A DNA stretch of 40,742 bases from Actinomycetota bacterium (GTDB taxonomy: Bacteria; Actinomycetota; Acidimicrobiia; Acidimicrobiales; MedAcidi-G1), in NCBI GenBank assembly GCA_002721755.1, contig PBLL01000036.1:1-40742 (forward strand), read 5' to 3'. The first letter of the stretch is position 1; every line of letters begins with the position of its first letter. Under the pieces are notes generated by a model. It was not told the DNA's origin. It worked only from the letters and a program-made list of their open reading frames with translations, and did no database searches. A program made the translations under genes and the position numbers. This document shows, piece by piece, positions 7,819 to 16,847 of this stretch.

Positions 7819-7833
7819 GGTCAAATTTTGACC
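7819..7833. promoter_or_regulatory. Perfect dyad GGTCAAA-T-TTTGACC in the divergent promoter region
   Basis: A perfect 7-1-7 inverted repeat lies 26 nt before the GTG start of the proV-like gene and about 80 nt upstream of the aminotransferase start. Its right half contains TTGACC, which could also act as a -35 box for the plus strand. Its position fits an operator for either or both operons. No regulator gene is present in the window. Confidence 0.4.
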
Positions 7834-7859
7834 AAATACCGATATTTAGAGGGGGAAAA

Positions 7860-9080
7860 GTGGCTGGTGGAGAAACGATAATTTCTCTAGAAAATGTTTA
7901 TAAAATTTTTGGTCCAAATCCTCGCGGTAGAGCTTTTGATTTGTCTAAATCAGGTGTTCATAAGGACGAAGTCCAAAAACAGTCGGGTCATGTTGTTGGT
8001 TTGACAGATGTATCTTTCTCGGTAAACAAGGGTGAAATATTTGTAGTTATGGGTTTGTCCGGTTCAGGCAAATCAACCGCTATACGCACGGTGAACAAAC
8101 TTCACGACGTTACGAGTGGAAAAGTGATTGTTGAAGGCACTGATGTGCAGGAATTGGATGGGTCGGCACTTCAGGAATTCCGTCGAGAAAAAATGGGTAT
8201 GGTTTTCCAGCATTTTGCCTTGTTCCCACACAGAAATGTCATAGATAACACAGGTTATGGCTTAAAAGTACAGGGAGTTGAGAAAAAGCAACGTAATGCA
8301 GCTGCCATGAAAGCTCTTTCACTTGTTGGGCTGGAAGCTTACGCTTTTAATGCCACACGAGAACTTTCAGGAGGAATGCAGCAGAGAGTGGGTCTCGCTC
8401 GTGCCTTGTGTAGCGACCCTGACATACTGCTCATGGACGAGGCCTTTAGTGCTTTGGATCCATTGATACGACGTCAAATGCAGGATGAGTTGATGTCAAT
8501 CCAAGAAAGGTTGCAAAAAACAATTTTGTTCATCACGCATGATCTAAACGAAGCATTAAGAATAGGCGATCGTGTTTGCATACTCAGAGACGGTTATGTC
8601 GTGCAGATCGGAACTGCGGAAGAGATTCTCACTAAGCCGGCAGATGCGTATGTCGCGGAGTTTGTCCAAGATGTTGATCAAGGAAGGGTTATTGATGTTG
8701 AGTCAGTAATGGAAGCGCCAGCAATAATTGACGCTAATTCAACCCTTGTAGAAGCTATTAATTCACTCGGAGAGAGGCAAGGCGGTTTTTGTTGCGATGC
8801 AGATGGGAAACCTGAATCACTACTACATCTCGCTGATGCAAGTTCTGCTTTGGCACAAGGAACCACTGACCTGAAAGATGTTTTGAGGAGTGATTTCGAA
8901 ACGACTACACCCGAGGCAACATTCAGCACTAACTATGCTGCAGCTGGAAGGGGACTTCCCATAGCTGTAGTAGATGAATTTGGTCGCTTAATAGGAGAAT
9001 TGGAACCCCGCGAGATAATGGAAGAGATGGGACGTGTGGAGCAGTTAATCGATGGATTCGATCGGGAGGTATTCCTATGA
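7860..9080 (+). CDS. proV: Glycine betaine/proline-type ABC transporter ATP-binding protein with CBS region (ProV-like)
   Basis: 406-residue cytoplasmic ATPase that powers uptake of a compatible solute of the glycine betaine/choline/proline betaine class. The N-terminal ABC domain shows Walker A GLSGSGKST near residue 65, signature LSGGMQQRVGLARAL near 175, Walker B ILLMDEAFSALDP near 196 and the switch histidine in FITHDLNEA. The inserted segment GRAFDLSKSG before the Walker A is typical of ProV/OpuAA. Residues about 275-400 form a CBS-like regulatory region, which in this family senses ionic strength. The start is GTG preceded by AGAGGGGG, a strong ribosome binding site. It overlaps the permease gene by 4 nt. 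Confidence 0.92.
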   Translation: MAGGETIISLENVYKIFGPNPRGRAFDLSKSGVHKDEVQKQSGHVVGLTDVSFSVNKGEIFVVMGLSGSGKSTAIRTVNKLHDVTSGKVIVEGTDVQELDGSALQEFRREKMGMVFQHFALFPHRNVIDNTGYGLKVQGVEKKQRNAAAMKALSLVGLEAYAFNATRELSGGMQQRVGLARALCSDPDILLMDEAFSALDPLIRRQMQDELMSIQERLQKTILFITHDLNEALRIGDRVCILRDGYVVQIGTAEEILTKPADAYVAEFVQDVDQGRVIDVESVMEAPAIIDANSTLVEAINSLGERQGGFCCDADGKPESLLHLADASSALAQGTTDLKDVLRSDFETTTPEATFSTNYAAAGRGLPIAVVDEFGRLIGELEPREIMEEMGRVEQLIDGFDREVFL

Positions 9081-11167
9081 TGAATATTTTAGGACAGATA
9101 CGTTTCGAGAAGGCAACTAGTGATGAGCCAGTAGGGCTTCTAGACTCAGCAATTCTTGATGAATGGCGAATACCGTTCGGTTATTGGTTTGATCAGATGG
9201 TCGACTGGATGGATATAAACGCAGGCTGGGTTCTCGATACGATTAGATGGCCTTTCAACTTCCTGCTCGACAATTTCGTAAATTCTTTCTTGCTTACAGT
9301 TTCCTGGTTTTGGGTCGTTCTCTTTACAGTCGTTTTCGGAGCTCTTTTTCGTTCGCCACGAATAGGGATCCAGTCAGGTTTCGCTCTTGCGCTTTGTGGA
9401 TTATTAGGGCAGGCCTACTGGTTGGACACCATGAGGACCGTTGGAATGGTCATTGTCTCTGTTGCACTTTGTTCAATTATTGGTATTCCACTAGGTGTTT
9501 TGTGTGCACGACAGGACGGTGTATGGAATGTAGTCAGGCCTGTGATGGATGCAATGCAAGTTATTCACTCATTCACTTATATGGTTCCTTTCGTTTTCTT
9601 CTTCAGCATCGGGGTTGTTCCTGCAACTATGGTGACGATGATTTACGCTTTGCCGCCTTTGGTTCGTTTAACAAATCTTGGAATTAGACAAGTTCCCGAA
9701 GATGTAGTTGAAGCTAGTCGCGCTTATGGAGCTCCCGAAGCAAGAGTATTAATTGATGTGCAACTACCACTGGCGAGACCAGCGATCATGACAGGATTAA
9801 ATCAATGTCTGATGCTTTCAATAGCCATGGTAGGTATAGCAGCGATTATGGGCGCATCAGGTTTAGGGCTTCAAGTTTTTAGGGCAGTTCAGAATTTAGA
9901 CGTCGGGCTTGGGTTCTCAGCAGGGTTTGCTCTTTTCTTGGTTTCAGTTGTGCTGGATAGGCTTTCACAGCCAGAAGGTGATACTCGCGGACTTTTTGAA
10001 CGCATCTCGGGAGCTGTCAAAGCACGTAGAAGCACGGATGAGGAGATACTAAGCGAGTTGTCTGAGCGAAGCGAAGAGAAAGAAACACAAGAGGTTGAAT
10101 GGAACACTCCGGCTACACCCCAAGAACGTAAAGGTCTACTTTTTGCAGGTGTAGGTGCAGTTGTCACACTTGTTTCTTTGTTCTTGACATGGGGCAATGA
10201 TGCAGGTCTGATAGCAGGTCATTCTCGTAATGCAGACCTTGATCTAACTGGTCAGTCGTTTAATGGATTTGCTGCTTCAGGAGGAAATTGGTACGGAATT
10301 ATTGTTTTTGGTGCAGTATGTTTTCTAATCGCTGCAGTAATAACAACTGTCAGAAATCCGGGCTCAGTTTCAAAATGGATGGGGGCGCATGGTTCAGCAA
10401 TAGCCTCTTTTGTTGTTTTAATTTCATCGTTGACTTATTTGATTGCTAACACGGCACAGGGAACAGTTGAATACTCTCATGGAATAGGGGTTTATTTGGC
10501 CATAGTGGGAGGTGCTGTGGGTATCGTAGGGTCACTTTTTGCTCTACAGACAGCTCCTTTAGCACCGCATAGACCTCTGAGGGTTTCGATTGCTGCAGGT
10601 CGAATTTTGGCAGGAGTTGTGGCTGTAATTTTAGTTCTTATAGGTTCGATTTCTGGATGGACTTTCGATGAAAGGGGAGCTAAAGACCTGCCGCCCGAAG
10701 CTCAGGCAGAGATCAATGTTCTCCGTGAAGAAGTTGAATTGTCACCAGCATTAGTTGCGATTAATAATTCAAAGATCAGTTCAATAATCAATAAATACCG
10801 AATGACCGTTGAGACAATTAACGACGGTATAACACCTAATGGCGGAGGTCTTTCTTATTTAGCGATTCCTCTAGTTATTTTGGGTTTTTTAGCGTTGTTC
10901 CCAGCGGTCGGCATTTTTGGATTTGATGAACATCTACGATGGCGCTGGAGTGTGATTGTGGCCGGTATAGGGGCAGGTGTAGCAGTGATTGGACTTGGTT
11001 GGATAATAAGTTTGGCCAGAGTCTCGGACTTGCAAATAGTTACAGGTGCTGGAGCTTTCCTAACCGCTTTGGGTGGAGCTACTTTAGCGCTTTCATCGCG
11101 TTCAATTTTAAATGAATTTAATAGGAAAAAAGTATACGAAAATCCAAACATCGGGCAGAATGTTTAA
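9077..11167 (+). CDS. proW: Glycine betaine-type ABC permease (ProW-like) with long C-terminal membrane extension
   Basis: 696 residues, about twice the usual ProW length. Residues 1 to about 300 are the permease: a hydrophilic N-terminus, membrane helices, and a MetI-type cytoplasmic coupling loop EDVVEASRAYGAPEARVLIDVQLP near residue 210. A charged linker (about 310-350) leads to an added C-terminal half with roughly eight predicted membrane helices and one outer loop of about 60 residues near 530-595. I recognise no substrate-binding OpuAC domain in the extension, and no separate binding-protein gene is nearby. The start overlaps the proV-like stop (ATGA). The livH-like gene begins 21 nt after the stop. 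The permease call is firm; the role of the extension is unknown. Confidence 0.9.
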   Translation: MMNILGQIRFEKATSDEPVGLLDSAILDEWRIPFGYWFDQMVDWMDINAGWVLDTIRWPFNFLLDNFVNSFLLTVSWFWVVLFTVVFGALFRSPRIGIQSGFALALCGLLGQAYWLDTMRTVGMVIVSVALCSIIGIPLGVLCARQDGVWNVVRPVMDAMQVIHSFTYMVPFVFFFSIGVVPATMVTMIYALPPLVRLTNLGIRQVPEDVVEASRAYGAPEARVLIDVQLPLARPAIMTGLNQCLMLSIAMVGIAAIMGASGLGLQVFRAVQNLDVGLGFSAGFALFLVSVVLDRLSQPEGDTRGLFERISGAVKARRSTDEEILSELSERSEEKETQEVEWNTPATPQERKGLLFAGVGAVVTLVSLFLTWGNDAGLIAGHSRNADLDLTGQSFNGFAASGGNWYGIIVFGAVCFLIAAVITTVRNPGSVSKWMGAHGSAIASFVVLISSLTYLIANTAQGTVEYSHGIGVYLAIVGGAVGIVGSLFALQTAPLAPHRPLRVSIAAGRILAGVVAVILVLIGSISGWTFDERGAKDLPPEAQAEINVLREEVELSPALVAINNSKISSIINKYRMTVETINDGITPNGGGLSYLAIPLVILGFLALFPAVGIFGFDEHLRWRWSVIVAGIGAGVAVIGLGWIISLARVSDLQIVTGAGAFLTALGGATLALSSRSILNEFNRKKVYENPNIGQNV

Positions 11168-11188
11168 TCTGATTTTTTAAGGGTAAGA

Positions 11189-12316
11189 ATGTCGGAGATA
11201 TTAAAAAAGAAGTTTAAGAAACGCGTTTCGGGAGTAGACAGATTTCTCACATTCATACGTGTCTTAATGGCGACTCTTATTGTCGTCGGTGTCTTAGCAT
11301 TTATAGCTCAACAAGTCTGGCCGGAAAATCCATTTACTGAATGGCGTAATCCAGATGCAAGAGGTCTTACGGGTGACCAATTCAAAGGTTTGATAGTCTC
11401 CGGTCTTTCTCAAGGGGCCATGTACGGACTTATTGCATTGGGTTATTCAATGGTTTATGGAGTCTTGGGATTTATAAATTTTGCTCATGGAGAAGTTTTC
11501 ATGGTGGGAACCATGTCTGGATGGATCACATCAGAGAAATTGCATGACGCTGGCCTATGGGAGAGTAATTTTATTTTGTCGCTTTTTGTGATCATTTTTG
11601 TAGCTATCGCGACTTCCACTGTGACTGCGGTAATCACTGAAAGGATCGCCTATAGGCCTTTGCGTAATTCGCCAAGATTAATTCCTCTCATAACCTCGAT
11701 AGGTGTCTCATTTTTTATACAAAATGCGGCTTTGGGGTTATTCGGGCCAACCAGTAAAGGTTATCCACGTCTTCCTGAATGGTTGTCTAAACAAAGATCT
11801 ATTTTGACAGTCGAGATTGCTGGAACCAAGATCTTGGTAATGGTTGTGGCTGCAGTATCGATGGCTGGTCTCTGGTATCTAGTTGAGAGAACCCAAACAG
11901 GGCGAGCTATGAGAGCTGTAGCCGAAGACAAAGAAATCGCTTCACTCATGGGGATAAATGTTAATCGAACGATTGTCATAACTTTCGGTGTTGGAGGCGC
12001 CATGGCGGGAGTTGGTGGAATTCTTTGGGGGCTTCTATTTAGAAGTGTTACTCACATGACAGGCTTCCTGCCTGGTATTAAGGCTTTCACCGCGGCTGTA
12101 GTAGGTGGCATTGGAAATATGGGCGGCGCTATGGCCGGTGGGGTATTTTTGGGATCAGCAGAATCAATAGCTCCAATGGTCATACTTGAACCACTAGGCG
12201 TTCCAGGCGTTAGTCAATTAAAGGATGCTGTAGCTTTTACTGTTCTCGTTCTTGTTCTTCTCTTTAAGCCTTCCGGACTTTTCGGAGAGAGGCTCTCGCA
12301 AGAGGATCGTGCATGA
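11189..12316 (+). CDS. livH: Branched-chain amino-acid-type ABC permease (LivH-like)
   Basis: 375-residue inner-membrane permease of the LivH family, forming the transport channel with the LivM-like protein. Typical stretches are GLSQGAMYGLIALGYSMVYGVLGFINFAHGE (residues about 70-100), the EAA-like loop RAMRAVAEDKEIASLMGINVNRT near 235, and the C-terminal GGIGNMGGAMAGGVFLG. An extra N-terminal membrane helix (about 22-42) precedes the core. AAGGG lies just before the ATG. The gene overlaps livM by 4 nt and follows proW by 21 nt, so all six transporter genes may be one transcript. LivH-family systems also move urea, amides and other small organics, so branched-chain amino acids are only the default substrate. 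Confidence 0.92.
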   Translation: MSEILKKKFKKRVSGVDRFLTFIRVLMATLIVVGVLAFIAQQVWPENPFTEWRNPDARGLTGDQFKGLIVSGLSQGAMYGLIALGYSMVYGVLGFINFAHGEVFMVGTMSGWITSEKLHDAGLWESNFILSLFVIIFVAIATSTVTAVITERIAYRPLRNSPRLIPLITSIGVSFFIQNAALGLFGPTSKGYPRLPEWLSKQRSILTVEIAGTKILVMVVAAVSMAGLWYLVERTQTGRAMRAVAEDKEIASLMGINVNRTIVITFGVGGAMAGVGGILWGLLFRSVTHMTGFLPGIKAFTAAVVGGIGNMGGAMAGGVFLGSAESIAPMVILEPLGVPGVSQLKDAVAFTVLVLVLLFKPSGLFGERLSQEDRA

Positions 12317-14103
12317 TGAGCACTTCTTTACCTTCCAGAAAACTGTTTGATCAGGATTGGAAGCGTGTTTCCTTTTGGGGCAGCATTTGTGCGCTATCTC
12401 AAGTGTTTATTTGTTTAGTTGGGCTTCCAGCGGAACTAAACAGAAGAATACTTATTGAGTCAACTCTAAGTCTTGGTTACTTATTTATTATTTGGGTACC
12501 TCTGGTATTCGGCTATGTAGTTTCAAAAATGGTTGAATTGGAAGGTGTCGAAAACCCTAAACCTGGTGCCGCTGAGTTACTGTCAGGAGCTATAACAGGA
12601 TTACTGGGTGGTTTGGGTCTTGTAGTGCTGATGCTGGGTATCGACAACTTCGATTTAAGAGACCCTTTGCTTAATTGGAACCCCAAACTACTTAGATTGT
12701 TGACTTTTGAAAACAGTATTGGGTTCGGAAGTATGATTTGGCTCTTGGTCGGAGTTGGACTTGGGGTATTTGGGGCTTCATTGCATCAAATGACAACTCG
12801 GATCCGAAAGATGGTCGCTTATGCCATATTCGGTCTTTTCACCCTTGCAGTTCTAGAAGATGTAATTGATGACCTTTCAGAAGGTCTACGCCTCGAGTGG
12901 CTCAGTGATATGATCTATGCGAAAAGAGGTGGTATAACAGTCACTTCAACCATTGTTATAGCAGTGGTACTAGCGGCACTACCGTTGCTCACTCGCGGGA
13001 AAGTGAAAGAGGCAGTTTCCCGTTATCGCTCGAGCGATAATCCTGCCGAACAGCAGCGAAACTCAATAGTTTTGTTCGCTTTGGTTGCGGTCGTATTTCT
13101 CGTACTCCCTTGGTTCTTGGGCGGAATCATCAACGAATTGCTAGCCAATGTGGGACTTTTCCTGTTACTGGCATTAGGTCTAAACATTGTGGTTGGTCTT
13201 GCAGGTCTTTTGGATCTTGGCTATGTAGCTTTCTTTGCTGTAGGGGGTTACACAACTGCAGTTTTCACTTCGCCTAATTCGCCATGGTTCTCACCTGAGA
13301 CCCATTTTGGAATTTCATTATTGGTAGTAGTGGTTATGGCGACTCTAGCGGGTCTTTTGATTGGCGCTCCCGTTATCCGAATGAGGGGTGATTATCTTGC
13401 AATTGTCACTTTAGGGTTCGGTGAAATTATAAGGCTTCTTTTCTTGTCAGATTGGTTGAAGCCGTATTTAGGTGGTTCACAAGGAATCACCAATATCCCA
13501 GGGATAGATCTAGGTCCATGGGAAGTAAGAGGAGCAGATCCTCGATCTGTTTTTTACATGGTTTTAGCATTCTGTGTATTGGCGATATATGTTTCATGGA
13601 GATTGCAAGGATCCCGTATAGGTCGAGCATGGATGGCCATCAGAGAAGATGAGAGTGTTGCCGAAGTGATGGGTATAAATACAGTCAATTCGAAATTGAT
13701 GGCTTTCGTGGTAGGCGCTGTTTTGGCTTCGTTCAGTGGAGCAGTACTCGCAGCAAAGGTAGGTTCTGTTTTCCCCAAGAGCTTTGAAATTCTTGTGTCG
13801 ATTATAATTCTTGTGGTCGTAATAGTCGGTGGAATGGGAAGTATCACCGGAGTTATGGTTGGTTCATTGGTTCTTATAGGAATTCTTGGTGGACCGCGGC
13901 AACCAGGACTTCTTCAAGAATTCCAGAATTATAAACTTTTAATATACGGTGCGTTGCTTGTATTTATGATGCTTAAACGCCCTGAAGGTCTTGTCCCAAC
14001 TGCTCGTAGAACTAGGGAATTACACCAAGAGGAATATCTGCAAGATGCATGGTTAGGGGATGATGATTCTGAACAGCAGGAGGAAGCAGGTGAACGGTTA
14101 TGA
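12313..14103 (+). CDS. livM: Branched-chain amino-acid-type ABC permease (LivM-like) with long N-terminal membrane extension
   Basis: 596-residue permease; typical LivM proteins are about 300-420. The C-terminal part (from about residue 250) is the LivM core: LGLNIVVGLAGLLDLGYVAFFAVGGY near 288, RGDYLAIVTLGFGEIIRLL near 358, the coupling loop RAWMAIREDESVAEVMGINT near 438, and a GGMGSITGVMVGS motif near 505. The first 240 residues add about six predicted membrane helices of unknown role. The C-terminus is acidic and glutamine-rich. The gene overlaps livH and livG by 4 nt each (ATGA), so translation is coupled. A second ATG directly follows the first, so the start could shift by one codon. Confidence 0.92.
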   Translation: MMSTSLPSRKLFDQDWKRVSFWGSICALSQVFICLVGLPAELNRRILIESTLSLGYLFIIWVPLVFGYVVSKMVELEGVENPKPGAAELLSGAITGLLGGLGLVVLMLGIDNFDLRDPLLNWNPKLLRLLTFENSIGFGSMIWLLVGVGLGVFGASLHQMTTRIRKMVAYAIFGLFTLAVLEDVIDDLSEGLRLEWLSDMIYAKRGGITVTSTIVIAVVLAALPLLTRGKVKEAVSRYRSSDNPAEQQRNSIVLFALVAVVFLVLPWFLGGIINELLANVGLFLLLALGLNIVVGLAGLLDLGYVAFFAVGGYTTAVFTSPNSPWFSPETHFGISLLVVVVMATLAGLLIGAPVIRMRGDYLAIVTLGFGEIIRLLFLSDWLKPYLGGSQGITNIPGIDLGPWEVRGADPRSVFYMVLAFCVLAIYVSWRLQGSRIGRAWMAIREDESVAEVMGINTVNSKLMAFVVGAVLASFSGAVLAAKVGSVFPKSFEILVSIIILVVVIVGGMGSITGVMVGSLVLIGILGGPRQPGLLQEFQNYKLLIYGALLVFMMLKRPEGLVPTARRTRELHQEEYLQDAWLGDDDSEQQEEAGERL

Positions 14104-14885
14104 GTCTCTTAGAGATTGAAAACCTTCAAATTACTTTCGGAGGTCTAGATGCACTTTCAAATCTAGATTTTGCTATTGAAGAAGGTGAAATTGTTAGCGT
14201 GATTGGACCTAATGGTGCAGGAAAAACAACATTTTTTAACGCAATTTCAGGAATGATACCGCCGACGAGTGGCGAGATCATATTTGATGGTGAATCTGTC
14301 CTAGGTCTTGACCCGAATCAAATTACCGAAATGGGAATAGCGAGAACATTTCAGAATGTACGACTCTTTCCGAATATGACTGTTCTTGAAAACGTGATGG
14401 TTTCTCAGCACTGCAGGACATCGCAGCTCGTGGTAGGGGCTTTATTCCAAACTAAAGCATTCAAAAAAGAAGAAAAAGAAATACGTGAGAGAGCCGAAGA
14501 GATTTTGAGTTTCTTTGGAACTCGTCTTGTCGGTTACCGCTTAGACCAGCCAGCTTTTGCATTGTCTTATGCAAATAGACGCAGATTGGAAATTGCTCGT
14601 GCTATGGCAACACAACCGAGACTGCTGTTGCTAGACGAACCAGTAGCAGGCATGAATCCTATAGAAACAGCAGAACTAACCGCTCTTATCGGAAGATTGC
14701 GCGATGAATGGGGTTTCACAATTGTAATTATCGAGCATGATATGAAAGTTGTCAGAGACGTTTCGGATCGTGTTGTCGTTTTAGATCATGGTGTGCCGAT
14801 AGCGCAGGGATCTTACGATGACGTTTCAACAAATCCTGATGTGATTGAAGCTTATTTGGGTAGACCTGTAGAGGCGAAAAGATGA
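14100..14885 (+). CDS. livG: Branched-chain amino-acid-type ABC ATPase (LivG-like)
   Basis: 261-residue ATP-binding subunit of the LivHMGF-type importer, cytoplasmic. It shows Walker A GPNGAGKTTFF near residue 36, the family-specific GIARTFQNVRLFPNMTVLENV near 81, Walker B LLLLDEPVAGMNP near 178, the EHDMKVV switch histidine, and a C-terminal IAQGSYDDVSTNPDVIEAYLG typical of LivG. The signature is ALSYANRRRLEIARAMA instead of the usual LSxGxQ; this variant, with Tyr-Ala after the serine, is seen in LivG proteins. Overlaps of 4 nt with both neighbours indicate a single operon. Confidence 0.94.
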   Translation: MSLLEIENLQITFGGLDALSNLDFAIEEGEIVSVIGPNGAGKTTFFNAISGMIPPTSGEIIFDGESVLGLDPNQITEMGIARTFQNVRLFPNMTVLENVMVSQHCRTSQLVVGALFQTKAFKKEEKEIRERAEEILSFFGTRLVGYRLDQPAFALSYANRRRLEIARAMATQPRLLLLDEPVAGMNPIETAELTALIGRLRDEWGFTIVIIEHDMKVVRDVSDRVVVLDHGVPIAQGSYDDVSTNPDVIEAYLGRPVEAKR

Positions 14886-15604
14886 CAGAAACGGCTTTAT
14901 TAGAATTCCGCTCAGTAAATACCCATTATGGAGCTGTACACATTCTCAAAGATGTTGATTTGGCAATTTATCCTGGTGAGATGGTTTGTCTATTAGGAGG
15001 AAATGCAAGTGGAAAATCAACGACACTCAAAACATTGTTGGGTATGGTTACGCCTACGTCTGGTGAAGTCTTACTTGATGGTGAAGTCGTTAATGACAAA
15101 CCAACAAGTTACAGGGTGGTCAATGGAGTCACGATGGTTCCTGAAAATCGTCGACTGTTCAAACGTCTCACAGTAAAAGAGAATCTTGAACTGGGAGCCT
15201 ATTTGCGTGATGATAAAGAAGGAATCGAGGAAGACTTAGAAAATATTTACGAACTTTTCCCTCGCGTTAAAGAAAGGCTTTCTCAAAAGTCAGGAACTCT
15301 TTCAGGTGGGGAGCAACAGATGGTTGCTATTGGACGTGCTTTGATGTCACGTCCCAGAGTTTTGCTTATGGATGAACCTTCGATGGGTCTTGCCCCTGCG
15401 CTTGTTCAGCAAAACTTTGAACTCATCCAACAAATTCATGAAGAAGGGGTAGCAATTTTCATGGTAGAACAAAATGCCAATATGGCTCTGTCTATAGCTG
15501 ACAGGGGATGGGTTCTACAAACAGGTAGGGTCGTGCTGGACGATACAGCGGAAGCTTTGCTAGCAAACCCTGAACTTCGTTCTTCCTATCTGGGGGAAAG
15601 TTAG
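14882..15604 (+). CDS. livF: Branched-chain amino-acid-type ABC ATPase (LivF-like)
   Basis: 240-residue second ATPase of the Liv-type importer. Motifs are Walker A GGNASGKSTTLK near residue 38 (Ser replaces the more common Ala-Gly of GxNGAGKT), VPENRRLFKRLTVKENL near 91, signature LSGGEQQMVAIGRALM near 139, Walker B VLLMDEPSMGLAP near 160, and the EQNANMAL switch region typical of LivF. The C-terminal LLANPELRSSYLGE is also a LivF hallmark. It overlaps livG by 4 nt. Its stop overlaps the stop of the convergent FAD oxidoreductase gene by 4 nt. No LivJ/LivK-type binding protein is present, so one must come from elsewhere or be absent. Confidence 0.94.
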   Translation: MTETALLEFRSVNTHYGAVHILKDVDLAIYPGEMVCLLGGNASGKSTTLKTLLGMVTPTSGEVLLDGEVVNDKPTSYRVVNGVTMVPENRRLFKRLTVKENLELGAYLRDDKEGIEEDLENIYELFPRVKERLSQKSGTLSGGEQQMVAIGRALMSRPRVLLMDEPSMGLAPALVQQNFELIQQIHEEGVAIFMVEQNANMALSIADRGWVLQTGRVVLDDTAEALLANPELRSSYLGES

Positions 15605-16788
15605 ATTACTGCTTTCTCCAGAAAGGGTTCATTTCTGAGGATGCGATCGTAACCAAGGTCAGACAGATCCAGAGATTCGTATCTGCCGTAGGTAATTAAT
15701 TCGCTAAGACCTCTACCTACCCCTGGACTTTGTTGAAAGCCGTGACCACTGAAACCATTACAGAAAAAGAAGTTTGCAAGTTGTTCACATGAGCCAATTA
15801 TCGCGTTTTGATCTAGCGTGTTGTATGCATAGTGTCCCGCCCAGGAACTTTTTACTTTAATTTTCTCAAAAACAGGAATGCGATTAGCAAGGACAGGCCA
15901 GATGTTATCTGACCATTCATCCTGTCTTACTTTGAAGTCATTAGGTTCGACTTCCAGATCTTCAGGAGGCGGGGCTCCCGCTAAGTAATAGGGAGGGTCT
16001 GTTCTAACATGCACTCCTGATGGGTCGATTGTGAGTGGAAGAGTTTGCCCTTCTAGTTTTTCGCGGCAGTCGAAAACAAAAGCAGCTCTAATTCTAGGTT
16101 CTACTGGGAGTTGCAGTCCTGCCATTTCTGCTATCCATCTCGCACGCGGGCCAGCACAATTTATAACACGTGAACAGGAAATAGTTTCACCGGAATCTAG
16201 GTGTACGTGCTCGACAAGATTTTTATTTTGATTGACACTCAACGACACAACACGGTTCTTTAAATATTCGACTCCGTTATGTCTGGCTCTTAGTTTGAAA
16301 CCTTGCATCAAAGAATACGCATCTAGTGTTCCTTCATTTCGAATTCCCAAACTCCCTCCTTCAAGATCCGAAACTTTCATGTATGGGAATCTCTCTGAAA
16401 TTTCTTTTGGATTAAGCAAAGCGACTTCAGCACCGCAATTTTTTTGTATTTCATGGTTGGTAATAAGGTTTTCCATTCCATCTTCAGTAGCTAGGAATAA
16501 GTAACCAGTTTCATGAAAAGGTAATTCAGGCGCTTCCCCGTCAACTTGTACATTTTCATGAAAATTAGCAAAAAACTCTGTAGCGAACATTGAAAGTTTT
16601 ATATTTACTGGTTGTGAGAATTGATGGCGGATGCTTGCTTCGGAAAGTGCCGTCGAAGAATGTGCGTAGGTTGGATCGGGTTCAACAACCAGAATGTTAC
16701 CGTCGTAATCTGGATTTTCAGATAGCCAATAGGCAGTTGAACTGCCCATCACAGCACCTCCGATTATCAAAGTATCGAAATGCTTCAT
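15601..16788 (-). CDS. DAO-family FAD-dependent oxidoreductase (sarcosine oxidase/FOXRED1-like)
   Basis: 395-residue flavoenzyme of the D-amino-acid oxidase family, which oxidises C-N bonds of secondary or tertiary amino acids such as sarcosine, dimethylglycine or proline-like compounds. The N-terminal dinucleotide-binding segment is LIIGGAVMGSSTAYWLSE (residues 6-23), followed by an EPD acidic end of the second strand and by the SIRHQFSQPVNIKLS stretch shared with FOXRED1-like members. INCAGPRARWIAEMAGLQLPVEP near 210 is the usual second FAD region. A C-terminal NGFSGHGFQQSPGVGRGL supplies the last FAD contact. It is the last gene of the minus-strand cluster with hyuAB, an SDR and a P450, 59 nt after hyuB. 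The substrate is not determined. Confidence 0.88.
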   Translation of the reverse strand: MKHFDTLIIGGAVMGSSTAYWLSENPDYDGNILVVEPDPTYAHSSTALSEASIRHQFSQPVNIKLSMFATEFFANFHENVQVDGEAPELPFHETGYLFLATEDGMENLITNHEIQKNCGAEVALLNPKEISERFPYMKVSDLEGGSLGIRNEGTLDAYSLMQGFKLRARHNGVEYLKNRVVSLSVNQNKNLVEHVHLDSGETISCSRVINCAGPRARWIAEMAGLQLPVEPRIRAAFVFDCREKLEGQTLPLTIDPSGVHVRTDPPYYLAGAPPPEDLEVEPNDFKVRQDEWSDNIWPVLANRIPVFEKIKVKSSWAGHYAYNTLDQNAIIGSCEQLANFFFCNGFSGHGFQQSPGVGRGLSELITYGRYESLDLSDLGYDRILRNEPFLEKAVI

Positions 16789-16847
16789 CAGTTGCCTTAG
16801 TGTGAGTTAGGTTTCAATTTCATTTTTCAAGTTACTCTCTCGTGTAA

